A DNA stretch of 64,000 bases from Eulemur rufifrons (taxonomy: Eukaryota > Chordata > Mammalia > Primates > Lemuridae): positions 48,582,001 to 48,646,000 of the forward strand of contig NC_090986.1 of the NCBI RefSeq assembly GCF_041146395.1, written 5' to 3'. Positions within the stretch are counted from its first letter, which is position 1; every line of letters begins with the position of its first letter. Position numbers and translations under genes: made by a program. Below the pieces are notes generated by a model that made no database searches, was not told where the DNA came from, and worked only from the letters and a program-made list of their open reading frames with translations. Below, one piece after another: positions 12,612-24,255 of this stretch.

Positions 12612-14949
12612 TATGTATCAGAAATATTTTAAATACTTGAATGAGCCCTTGCAGAGATGATCTGAAAAAATCACTAATCCAAAATGTTCCAACATTTAAA
12701 TTTACATGCGATTTATAATATAAAATAATAATGTAGCTGTTGGGAAGGAGAGAGAAGCTTTGAAGAAATGGGGAATGGAGAGGACAAAAAAAGAAATTCC
12801 AAGAGGGATAGCTAAGATAGTAGTATGTCTGGCAACTAGTTTGAATCTTTTTTCCCCTCCTAAGAAAGCAAACATTTAAACGTGTTTATTCAGAAAAATA
12901 GCACAGTGACATGAAACATAAGCATTGGGCACAACATAAAACATTTATATAATTTTAAAAAGAGATACGACTGTTTTGTTTTGTTTTGAGAACATCTTGG
13001 TAAAGTTACTGTATTTAACGTCTGTACTCTCCATTCTGAAAGCTTAGAAACTCATTCCATGGTCAGATTGTTCAAGAGTGACCATACAGTTCCTACCAAA
13101 AAAAAAAAAAACTGGGTCATACTGTCTAAAAAATTAATGTGCCATTTGGAAACATACTAATGTTGGATAAGTAACACATTCACTGGAAGCAACAACAAGC
13201 AACAAATACAGCAGAAGATTTGTTGGCAAACAAAATATGATCTCAAGTTGTTGGATTATCTAAAAGGATATTTTAATTGTCTTCTTAATTTTGCAAGCAC
13301 TTTCCTGATTAAACAATTTAATTATTTAGGATTGCAATTGAGGGCTGAAATTGCCTATTGGCTCTCTGCATATATTTAACACAATATATGCCTTTCCAAT
13401 TTATGTAAGAAAAGCCAATTCAAAGGGTACAATATTGCTATAATGTACTAGAAAATACATGATGTTTACGCCACATTAATAGTCCCACAACTCTACATTC
13501 ATAATTAACAACAGGAAACAATTTTGGATAGTCATCTGAAGGTAAGATTTCCAGTATAGAGCAATTACAAAGGTTATCAAATGATTTCTGCTTCAAAGCT
13601 TGGCAATGCTCATTTTCCTTTCAAATAAAAATTTAATTTAAAATTGTAACAAGAAATTATTTTGTGTTCAATCAGATTAGTTTTTCATTTCCTTGAGCAC
13701 ATTATAGTGTTTATTCTTGTGTTTAAATGAATGAGAATTCTCATATTTGTGTGTAAGCTATTGTATGGAAAATAAAAATTCAGGCTTGAGTTTTCACAAG
13801 AATTACTAAAATTAACCCTATCATATTTAAGCTGATTAGCAGATGAATAAGTGCTGTAGTTTTTTGTTTGTTTCCATTTCACTCGACCATCAGTGTTGCA
13901 AAATTATAACCCTTTTTTCATTCAGTTGTAAGCTGACAAATGCATTATATCATATAAATAACTACATGCACAATGCCTATAATAAAACAAAAAAATTTTA
14001 GAGATACTAAAATATGCAAAAGAATACCTTAACTTATGCTATAATTTGTTCAGAAATTCAACAAAAACAAAATATTATTCCACTTTTAATTTTCCCAATA
14101 ACTAGCCATATAACTGTTAAAAATTCAGACTCGCAGCTAAGGACTTTAGCAATGCTCTTGCTCTATAACCCATGAAGGAGGACTATAATGAAAGACAGAG
14201 AACAACTTCATGAGCTGGAAAGGGATCATGAAATGTCATAAACCTGGGAACTGGGAAACAGAGATATAAAGTAAAAGTAAAGTTGCTGTTTTTGAGTTTG
14301 AATCAAATATCACCAGTATGTTCACTGTCCAGAGCAGAAACCAACAAGGGCTAAAAAATAAAGTGAAACTATAGTAGCAGATGTTCCTTAAAACACCGAG
14401 CGTACATCAGACTCCAAAAAGCTCAAGGCTGAAAGTATAAAAATCTCAGATAATGTGCCCATGGATTATAAGAAGGATAGGTAATTTGTCCTGAAGAATG
14501 AGCATATTTCACAATGAATGTTAACTCTAATTTTTATTATTTCCAATATCACTGACATAATCCAGTGTCTACTAGTCTTGGGTTTAATAATCTTTTATGT
14601 GTGAAACATGAACATTAAGTAACATTTTTTAGGCAAAAGACTACTGAATTTTTTCATTATTTTTGGCACTTGATGTGCAGTAATAAGGCTGAAAAATGCA
14701 CTCTCAACATCACAGACACCACGTGATCCTTAATAAAAGCAAACTACAAATACCTCCGTTGCTGTATGTCAGGTTAATATATTTTGCAATTTTCTTCTTC
14801 CTCGGTACATATAGATTCCTTTCTTAAAAAGTCAGTATACAAACTTGGAACTCAACATGGATCTGAATCTGTGGAGCCCAGGGTCTTAAACATACTTGAG
14901 AACATCTTGCTTTTTGCATTTAATATTATTATTATAATCATATTTCTAT
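12612..14949. other. unassigned AT-rich sequence
   Basis: Holds a short (GTTTT)n patch at about 12972-12990 and an A-run at 13099-13111. No gene or repeat family recognised. Confidence 0.45.
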
Positions 14950-15760
14950 ATCATTATATATGGAGCTGCCTTGTTTTTTGTGGCAGTTGTATAATGTTGC
15001 ATTGCATGTATGTATTGACATTTTCTTAGTTAATTCTCTGTTGATGGGTGGTTTCCAATTTACTATGGGTAAAAATAATACTGTATATTTTTGTTTGTGT
15101 GGTAGAAAAATAATGTTCTCTCCCCCAAGACGCCGTGTCCTAATCCTAAGAACTTGAAAATATGTCGTCTTACATGGCAAATGGACTATGAGATGTGAAT
15201 AAATTAAAGAACCTGCAATAGAGAGATTATTTTGGTTCATCAGGGTAGGCTTAGTGTAATCACACGGTCCTTAAAAGTGGAAGAGAGAGGCAGAATAAGA
15301 GAGTTAGAGGGAGATGTGGCTGTGGAAGAATGGTTAGAGAGATGCAACCTTACTGGCTTTAAATATGGAGGAAAAGACTCGTGAGCCAAAGAATGTAGGC
15401 AGCCTTCAGAAACTGGAAAAGGCAAGGAAATGTATTCTCCCTGGGAGCCTCAAGAGGAAAGTAGCCCTTCCATCATCCTGATATTAGTCCAGTGAGACCT
15501 GTGTCCAACTTCTGACCCATAGAAATGTAAGCTAATACACTTGGATGTTACAACCCACAAATTTGTGGCAATTTTTTATAGCAGCAATAGAAAACTTAAT
15601 ACATAATACTTATATTAACATTTATATTGATACCCTTTTCCAGAAGTAGAGTTACTGAAATACAAAAGTCAATAAGTTTTAAGTGTTTCAGGAGTAGTAT
15701 TAAGGCTGCTCAGTTGGAAAACATATCTTTTATAGTAAAGCAAATCTCATACATAGCAAA
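14950..15760 (-). repeat. old L1 LINE fragment, antisense, split by an LTR
   Basis: The left part (14950-15081: 'ttgtataatgttgcattgca', 'ctgttgatgggtggtttcca') and right part (15610-15760: 'tgatacccttttccagaagt', 'agagttactgaaatacaa') are successive pieces of an L1 3-prime region read in reverse ('tagtattccattgta...attgatgggcatttgg...ggtatatacccagaagtgg'). The LTR at 15082-15603 sits exactly between them. Confidence 0.68.
15082..15603 (+). repeat. solo LTR of ERVL/MaLR type, precisely bounded
   Basis: Begins TGTAT and ends ATACA, a perfect terminal inverted repeat, and is flanked on both sides by 'taatac' (15076-15081 and 15604-15609). Internal text such as 'gtcctaatcctaagaacttg', 'cttacatggcaaatggacta', 'tgtaatcacacggtcct' and 'ggcagccttcagaaactgga' matches an LTR family I place near MLT1; the exact subfamily is uncertain. 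No internal retroviral sequence is present. Confidence 0.8.
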
Positions 15761-18550
15761 GAACATTGCTGTCTTGTCATCTTGTGTACTTTTCTCTTTT
15801 AAAAGTTTAAAGGTTAGATATTATTGTTGATGGTTCTAGGATAATGCAATGCATTCTGTTTTCTTCTGGAGCTCAAAATGAAATCAAATCAAGTCGATTG
15901 CGGCACCATAGTAATAAATAATAGAAGACATAAAACATTCTAGCAAAATGTACAAAAAAAAGCTATATTTTAATTTTCAGTAAGAAAAATAAAACTTATT
16001 CTAGTTTCAGTTATAAGTTGAATGGGACAGATTTCTGTCCACAGTCTTACAAACCAGACTACGTAGTAAATGTTTATAAGTGTCAAATCCAGTGATAATT
16101 ATTCCTTTATTAATAGTGTCTGTTATTTCTCTTAGTAGCTGACTTATAGTGCTCTGGGTAATTTTTAATCCCCACCTGTTTAAAAACACAGATAAATCCG
16201 TTGATGTTTTTAAATAAGTGTGATAAATTTTATTTATTTTACATGAGAAGATACTTCCTTCCTGATGGTATGTAAGTGATGTTACTTATTTCTCTATGTG
16301 TGCATGTATGCATGTATGTATTGAATGATTGATTGATAGTCTCAATCCTAATCCTTAGCCAAAGAAAATATGAGTAAGACACTTAGACTTTACTTTGACA
16401 TTCTTTGACCTTGCCTATGTCATTCCTCTCTTAAAATGCATATGACTCCTTAAATGAAGGGAGATCTCAAATTTGCATCCCTTGATTCTGCCAAGTATAT
16501 ATTCTCTCTTCCACATTTTCTGCTATCCCATCAAACCTGCCAGTTGTGTATCACAGCCCTAGAGGTTTTCGCTAGAAGACAAATTAAATTAATCATTGTC
16601 AGTGATTTTTAACTTATTATTCCCATGTTGCAAACATATTTATTTTAACATTGATGTTCAAAGGCTATTGTCTTGACTCAAAACAATATATTTGACAGTG
16701 AAATTTCCAGGCACCAGAGAGAGAATTGATGTTTGCTGTTTTGTTTGTTTTGTTGGTAGCTCACTAATCATATTGTATTTCTGTTTTGTAATATCTGTTA
16801 ACTCATATGCTGGCCTAGAGAATGGGCTTGAAATGATAAGACAACACGATTGCAAAGGACCACATAGTGTACCACATTGCTTTCCTGAGTTTACCGAACC
16901 CAGGAACAGAAGCAAATAAGTGTTTCTGAATTCTTAATAGTGATTTTCTCTGATGCAATTGTATTTAGTTATTGTTGAGGCTACAAAATGTGTTTTTGAA
17001 TAACAGTGTAAAATATATTCATGAAAACAGTTTATTTTTTAGAGTAAAATAACCAGTTGAAATGTGTAGTGTCTTACTGTCCTTCATCGTGCCACGGTCC
17101 CCTAAGTCTGTAAATGTTAATAATAGCAGTGCAGAAAATATTATGTTATTTTTGCAGTGAATTGGAAAAACCTCCTTCTAGGAAGTTGTGCAGTAAATCA
17201 ATTGTCAAGTCGCGTTTTCTACCAGCACATCTCACTATATATTACAAATGAAAAAGCCTGAAGACTATCTTATGGCTAAAGCTTTCAATCTCAATTCTGA
17301 TCTTGTCCCTGAACTGAGGGTTTACTTAGAAACAGTATGTTTCCCAAAGATATATCAGAGAACACCGTAACTACTATGACACTTTATGGCTGGTATAATC
17401 ATCTTCCTAAACCAAACCTCTGAAAATTTGGTCGGGGGCAGAATGAATGATCTCTATCAAAACAGCAGCTGAATGTCAAGGATTTTGCTAGTGGGTCTTG
17501 AAGCCAGGAATTGTTTTGCCAACACTACTTTTGAGCTACAGGGCCTGTGGTTTAATTGCAAATCTGATTCTCCTATCACTGAAAATAGTGTCTGTTATTT
17601 GACTCACAGATTAAGGAAGCCATGTAGCTTCAATATTTCTGTGTGTTTCTGATATGGAAAATGACTCTCTGATAGTGTACGTGTACAGCTCTTTTGTACA
17701 TTACAAAGCTGAAATATTGACTTGACTTATTGGCATTAAGAGACATCTACATATCAGTTTTTAGTTTTCGATAGCTTTATATTAATTTTCCTGAATACAG
17801 GACTATGCCTGTAAAAATAATGTCTAAAGGAATATTTCCTGGAATTGCAGTTGTTGCCTAACTATTTCAAACTAGAAAGAAAAAAAATATCTTGAAACTA
17901 AATCATCAAGTACACCTCAAAGTTTAAAATAAGCATTGAAAATAAGCATCAAAATAAGAGAAGTTATTTGTGTTTAATTTGAATGAAACATACATTCGTA
18001 AAGGTAAAGAGAATTCTGTGAATTGGTATGAAGATTGGTCTCAAGAAATTGGTGTAAAGATAAAGAAGTAGAATAATTTTCTAGGATGAACAAAAAGTAC
18101 TTATCATGGCATATCAAGGAGAACATATTAAATCTTATAAATATTTTAAGAAAAATATTGGTTGGCAATTTGATACAGCATGGTAAATTCAGGAAACATT
18201 CAATAAATGTTAATTAATGGTGATTAGATAAAATCCTGCCAAACATTCCCCTTGTACACAAAAGATAAGTGAGTGACCTGAACAGAGACATGAACATGTT
18301 TCTTGTCCATTGCTGCTAATTTGTCATCCTTACAACCTTGATAATCTCTATGGGTTATTTCCACTGATGAGTTAATTAATTAATGTTTATTATCTGACTC
18401 TAGTAGAAGAGCCTATGTAATCCCATTTATCCCTATGTTGACGGACACGAATGAATAAAAGTGATGAGCATTTCTCTGTAAGTGTAGAGTGAATTAAGTG
18501 CTGGCTAAGATAAGACAAGTTCATTTTAAATTGCCAGCACTTGAGGGTTA
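15761..18550. other. unassigned AT-rich sequence
   Basis: An (ATGT)n/(GATT)n tetranucleotide patch lies at 16295-16337. The two opposite-strand frames at 16658-16919 overlap each other and look spurious. No gene recognised. Confidence 0.45.
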
Positions 18551-18554
18551 CTGT

Positions 18555-18715
18555 AGCTTAATAGCTAACATTATATGCTGCTTTTTTATATTTGTCACCT
18601 GTTTTTTCTAAGTGCTTTATCATCTTGTTTCTCTTCCAACATGGTGAAATGAATGAATCAACAGCACAAATATTTAGATTAAGAAACCTAAGTCAAAGTT
18701 GTTCTGTAGTGTTCA
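18555..18715 (-). repeat. possible MIR/MIR3 fragment, antisense
   Basis: 'ttctaagtgctttatcatct' and 'agattaagaaacctaagtca' resemble MIR-class sequence in reverse ('ttctaagcactttacat...gatgaggaaactgag'). Divergence is high. Confidence 0.45.
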
Positions 18716-18884
18716 AAACAGCAAAATAAAATTAAAATTATTAACCTGAGCCTGTTTTAAATGACAATTGCTTAGCTTCCTAGACCATGTTTTGCCACAT
18801 GTTTTGGATGAGGACCAAGTACTATCATGCTAAGTTCACTTCTTTCACATTAATAGTATCTATTAGTATCCATGGGTTTTTTTT

Positions 18885-18908
18885 GCGGGGGGAGGGGGAG
18901 AGGAGGGG
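18885..18908 (+). repeat. G-rich purine tract
   Basis: G-runs of 6, 5 and 4 separated by one to six bases, close to but short of a canonical four-run G-quadruplex. Confidence 0.7.
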
Positions 18909-19469
18909 AACTTGTAAAAATTAAAATAATTGTTTTGGGGAAAAACTTCAACAGGACCTAAGCACATATTAATTTGAAAGGTTACTTATTCTGATTTGTG
19001 CTTCCTTACCTTTGACTCAAAGCCTTGACCCCAGGCCTGTGATCCTACATTTGTCTTTCCAAAGGATTAGGACTCAGCTCAACATCTGTGGACTGATGCC
19101 CACACTGCCCTGAAATATGAGTCTCCATGACTGAGCTAGCTGTTCTCTAGTTAACCCATGTTCTTGGCTGGAGGGTCAGCACCTGTTAGCATTTTATAAC
19201 TAACTCTTTAGCTCTTGCCCTGACAAATAAATTTTTGCTTCTTAGCTCTTCCTAACTCCACTCTGGCTTCCAAAGTTTTCACTGGGCAAAGAGTAAGACC
19301 AATGTCTGGCCTCTTATCTTTCACAACCTTCCATTCTTAACTTCTCAGTCACGATTCTCACCTATTTCTACTAAGAACATCATTTGGCACTTGGCATTTG
19401 CTTTATATCTCGGCTGTATAGATTTTTTATAATAACTTATAAATATTACTGCTACAATCACTACTGCAG
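18909..19469. other. unassigned, locally less AT-rich
   Basis: The part 19000-19300 has ordinary complexity and an AATAAA at about 19227, but I cannot place it in an LTR or gene family. Confidence 0.35.
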
Positions 19470-19697
19470 CTACTAGCAGTTAATGTTTATTAAGCATGCG
19501 ATATTTACCTAATTTTGCTAATTACTTCATATACCTCAGTTGTTGAGATCCTGACAAAAGGCCTGGGATCTGAGTGTTTCTTTACTCTGTTAAGTTAAAG
19601 AAAAAGTTTCAGAGAAGTTAAGGAACTTGTCCAAATTTGCACAGCTAGTAATTGGCAGAGCATTAATTTGAACCAAGGTCAGGCTGACTCATAAGAA
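19470..19697 (-). repeat. MIR SINE, antisense
   Basis: 'gttaatgtttattaagcatg' at the left, then 'agaagttaaggaacttgtcc', 'tgcacagctagtaattggca' and 'atttgaaccaaggtcaggct' give nearly the whole MIR in reverse order. Confidence 0.88.
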
Positions 19698-21895
19698 CTT
19701 TGAAGACAGAATCTCTGTATCTTTGTATTCCTGTCACCCAACATAACCCATTATACATGGGGACGTTCTTGAAGCTGACAATGATGATGCCACTAAGTTT
19801 CATGGCCTTGCTTTAACTCCTAGGTTTCTAAGCATTTCTAAGTTAAATTATTTCTTTGAAAGAATATTTTCCCATTCAAATACATAGTCTGATCTTCACA
19901 TGTTGGATCAGCTATAATTAATGACTCCTCATTTACATAATATTAGCTGTCTTTTGGCCCCAAGTGTGTTTTTATTCTCCTCCAATCAAAGTATTTCATT
20001 AAAGCCACTTCAGTTATGATCAATAGCTGATGAATAACTTCAAAGGAAATTGTCTAAAATCAGATGCCTATAGGGCCAAGGAAAAGTAGCCATAAGATGA
20101 AGGATTTTTCCTTTCAATAATGTGTTCTCTATGGCTTATTTCCATTGATAATGAACAATGGAATATATGCATGACATGTAAAAATTAAGTTTCCTGTAGT
20201 TCTGTTTATGATTATTTATATGGCTTATTGAATTAAATCCCCAGCTAAGTTTTAACTTATTCAATTTTATAATATATTTTTTATATCACACATATATGTA
20301 CTTGTCTTGTAAAACTGTATTTCTGTATGTGGGGAGAGAGGAGTGAACATTGCATTTTAGATTTTATTTCTTTGTGTAATATATTTTCACAAACAAAAAG
20401 ATGTTTGTTGCCTTGTGAAATTTTGAAATATATATGGAACATAAATTTATTTAGAGAAAATTCCATGCATTACACAAATTTCTCAGGCACTTTCAACCTT
20501 CTTTTAATAAAATAGATGAGATAAATTTTATTTAAGTGTGTTCGGGGATTGGACGATTTGTTGTTTTCCTTTAGTTAACTGTTTAATTTAGGAGGAAGTC
20601 AACATAAGCAACAAACATGTTGAATGAACATATAGTTAAGCTTGGAAAAATGTGTTAGCATTCAAATTTGATTAATGTCAGCAAAGAGAACAATCTTTCC
20701 CATGTCACCTATAAACATTATTATAATAGCAGCAGGTTATATGCTACATATTTTGTCTTTGTTTTTCATTTTAGAAAATGATGTCCTTCCTAGAATGCAC
20801 ATGTGCTATGTATAATATTTCTATGATGTAAAATTATCCCACGAAAACTTATTTATTTTCATGAATAGAAAGAACTGAGTTTTCTCTTCCATAAAGTCTC
20901 TATGGTATAAACCATCACTATAAATTTAAACCTTTGCAACCATTTTTAGGATAACTGTTTATTTGATTAGAGAAAAAGCATACATTTTAAGTGAACATTT
21001 TAACATTAAAATTCAAAAAAATAAAATGTTTAAATTTAATGATTTTATATTTATACATTCATGAACACAAATTGTACAATAATAAAAGGTTTGGCATTAG
21101 AAATATGTTCAGTGTAAAAATATTTCAATACCAATGTAAGATTTAGCCAAATGAAGAAATGCGTCTATTTTAAGAGACTCTAAATAGAACAAAAGTGAGC
21201 AAATTAGGTGCATTGTGCTGCTTGTATTTTCTAAATCAGTATCTAGACAATTGTTTCTTTATAACATGTTTCTTTACAACATATCTATTACAATGGAAAT
21301 TTATTTCCCTTTGCCAAAAGTTATACTTTCCAGTCTTTTTCTTTCATGACATAATTTTCATTGCCATCATTCTGTCTTGTTATATTTTAAGAATTTCCTA
21401 TAATTTATACATAAATTGGAAGTCTTCTTCTCCCCTCTTCTTTACCATCTTTTTCATTTACTTTAGGTTCCTCAAGTGCCAGAGGCTTACCTTACTGTCA
21501 TTTATTCATTTTATATTTAGGAAAGGATAAATCCAACTAAATTTACTCTTATTTAGACCCTTAATAAAACATGAATTGTCTATGTAAGGCAGAAATATTA
21601 CAGAAAGAAAACAGCACTAAGAAATGTCTAGTCTTAGGGCTCACATTAGCTTAGCCTCAGGCAACTAGACTGTCTTGTCACATATATCATATCAGTTTCA
21701 GCTTTAACTAAAGTGAAGGCATGTTACAAAATTGAAACTATAATTTTTAAATGTATCATACCTTTGTTTCATTCATAATTGAACGTATCAAGTTTTATTT
21801 CATGAGCATGGGCTTTTTTTTAAATGAAGGCTACATATACATTCCGTTTTGTTTCTGCGTGTTACATGCCTAAGTATATAAAAATAAATCTTTTC
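19698..21895. other. unassigned AT-rich sequence
   Basis: A 111-codon frame at 21195-21530 is rich in F, L, I and Y because the DNA is T-rich. It has no known domain and I do not call it a gene. Confidence 0.45.
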
Positions 21896-21908
21896 AATAA
21901 TTGATTTT

Positions 21909-21948
21909 GGTGGGGTGGGGTGGGGGTAAAAATAAATAAATAAATAAA
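21909..21948 (+). mobile_element. 40-bp micro-insertion with A-rich tail and 13-bp target duplication
   Basis: A G-rich head ('ggtggggtggggtgggggt') is followed by an AAAT-repeat tail. The unit is bounded by perfect 13-bp direct repeats 'aataattgatttt' at 21896-21908 and 21949-21961. Direct repeats plus an A-rich tail are the signature of L1-machinery retroposition; the body is too short to assign. Confidence 0.65.
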
Positions 21949-22060
21949 AATAATTGATTTTAACTCTGTACCATGATACTTTAACAAAAATGAAACATTT
22001 TTGGTATTGTTAAAGGCAAGAATAATCCAGGCAGACATGTTTAATTTGATCACTTTCCTT

Positions 22061-22360
22061 TAAAAAAAAAAAAGAAACAGAAGAGACAGGGTCTTGCTCT
22101 GCCACCCAGGCTGGAGTGCAATGGTGCACTCATAGCTCATTGTAGCATTTAACTCCTGAGCTCAAGTGATCCTTCCACCTTAGCCTCCAGAGTTGCTAGA
22201 ACTACAGGGACATCCCACCACACCTGGCTAATTTTTTTGTGATTTTTTGTAGAGATAGGGTATCACTATCTCGCCTAGGCTAACTCCTGGCCTCAAGCCA
22301 TCCACCCACCTGGGCCTCCCAAAATGCTGAGATTACAGGTGTGACCTGCTGTAGCCAGCC
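22061..22360 (-). repeat. AluJ-like SINE, antisense, unusual tail
   Basis: From 'gagacagggtcttgctctgc' to 'gattacaggtgtgacctgct' and 'gccagcc' this is a diverged full-length Alu in reverse. Flanks 'cactttcctt' (22051-22060) and 'cactttttat' (22361-22370) suggest a decayed target duplication. The 3-prime end of an antisense Alu should appear here as a T-run, but the bases at 22062-22080 are an A-run ('aaaaaaaaaaaagaaacag'). Confidence 0.9.
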
Positions 22361-22370
22361 CACTTTTTAT

Positions 22371-23264
22371 TCTTAATGGACTGAATCAACATCAGTGACT
22401 GAGAATGTATGGACACAAAGGTTTTACCAAATGGAATCATTTTCTTAATTTCAGTTAAAGTGTTCATCTATTAAATCTATATAGACTAGCTTGAGAAAAT
22501 AAAGTTTTTCTAAATCTCATCTATTCCTCTGGATTAGGAGGTGGGCAACACTAAGAGAGATTTGAATATTATTGTTTGAAGGCTATAAAATAAAGCTTCA
22601 TCTATTCTAACTTTATTGTTCATTAGATCAATTATTAAAAATCTAGAACTGAGCACAATTAATTACATAAACAAAGTGGATACAATCCATTATATTAATG
22701 TAGAGTCAAAGCCGGAGAGTTATTTGTGGTATTGCTTGTATGAGCTAGTAAGAGGGAAAAACAATTCCAGGAGGAAGTAATTGGCTCAAGGGTAGGTGTT
22801 GAATAGAACTATGGATGCATATTTAATAAAAAATTTCAATGATAATATGATGCATTGCATGAGAGTAATAAACTGGAATATTAAAGTTCTGGGAAATCTA
22901 AAATGGTATTTATTTTAGGACTTTTAAGTAACAATAATTCTAATAACTTGGTTGTATTAATCTGCATTCAATGTATAATTTCATTGTTTGTTACAAATTT
23001 CTCCTGGAAAAATACACACACACATATTTTTATATACATGTAGTAGATGAATATGTATTTTGGCATTTTATTTTTCATATCTTTTTTTCCTATCACTAGA
23101 AGCCTCATTCCATTATGATTGTGGTAATATTGGAGATAGAAACATTCAAATGGAATTCAGATGCCATATATTCTAAATTTATGTTCTCCTTGGAATACTG
23201 GAAGCCTTATGAATATGAGTTTAATGTTTTGATCATATTTCCTTTAATCATAGTATGTTCATAT
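22371..23264. other. unassigned AT-rich sequence
   Basis: Contains a short (AC)n at about 23011-23024. Nothing else recognised. Confidence 0.45.
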
Positions 23265-23690
23265 ATCTTTTTTTCAGCTTTGTGACATACTTGACAGATA
23301 AAAATTATATGTATTTAAGTTGTACAACAGGATGTTTTGCTATACATATACACTGTGAAATGATTACCACAATCAAGCTAATTAACATATCCATTACCTT
23401 ACACAGTTACCTTTATGTCTGTGTACGTATGTTTGTGGGTGTGTGCTGAGAACACTTAAGATCAACTCTCTTAGCAAATGTCAGGTATATGATACAATAT
23501 TCTTAACTATAGTCACCATGCTGTACATTAGATCTTTAGAATTTATTTATTCCACATAACTGATCCTTTGTACCTTTTGATCAATATCTCCCCATTTTCT
23601 CCACCACCCAGTCCCTGACAACCACCATTCTACTCTCTGCTTTTATGCTATCAACTTTTTTAAAATTCCACTTATACGTATATCTGTTTT
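23265..23690 (-). repeat. L1 3-prime end (L1MA/MB-like), antisense
   Basis: Reads as the reverse of an L1M 3-prime untranslated region: 'ttgtacaacaggatgttttg', 'caagctaattaacatatcca', 'ctgagaacacttaagatcaa', 'aactatagtcaccatgctgt', 'gatcaatatctccccatttt' and 'accaccattctactctctgc'. It is 5-prime truncated within the 3-prime region. Confidence 0.88.
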
Positions 23691-24002
23691 CTAAAGCTAA
23701 AAGCCTGTGTTCTAAAAGGCTTATTTTGTAAATTGCCTTTTAAATATCTTTAGTGGTTGAAATTTTAGTGCTGAAATTTAATTTTAAATATCTTTAGTGC
23801 TTCATACTCTCCACATTTCCCTGTTGCAATGTGTTTTTTTAATGTGAACTCATTTCTTTAAAAATGTACTTATTCAAGCAAATCTTGAAAATTTAACTTT
23901 CTTTATATTATTAAACTTTGTACAAGTCCATGTTGCCTATGTTGCTGTTTGAAAATGAAACATAATAAATACAAAAGGGAGTATAAATGAAAATGCTCTC
24001 TG

Positions 24003-24255
24003 GGCAGCACAACCTTCCAGTTAAGGACATGTTCTTCACAATCAGACCTGGATACTTGTGCTTTTCCCAGACTTCTGACATTGGGCAAATGAGTCATTGT
24101 GTCAAACGTCAGTTTCTTCACTTAAAAAAAAGGGAGTAACAATACCTGTATCACAAGAAGGGAAATTATCAGGGCCAAATGAGAAAATGTACATGGTGTT
24201 GAGCACATAGTTAATCAGCAGTAAATAAAAACTTTTGCTATTTTCACTATATTAT
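24003..24255 (+). repeat. MIR SINE, nearly full length, sense
   Basis: Follows MIR throughout: 'ttaaggacatgttcttcaca', 'ttgggcaaatgagtcattg', 'tcagtttcttcacttaaaa', 'gggagtaacaatacctgtat', 'gccaaatgagaaaatgtaca' and 'gagcacatagttaatcagca'. Confidence 0.88.

Noticed and set aside
21195..21530. 111-codon frame rich in hydrophobic residues, suggestive of a membrane protein
   Set aside because: T-rich DNA yields F, L, I and Y codons by composition alone; no conserved motif.
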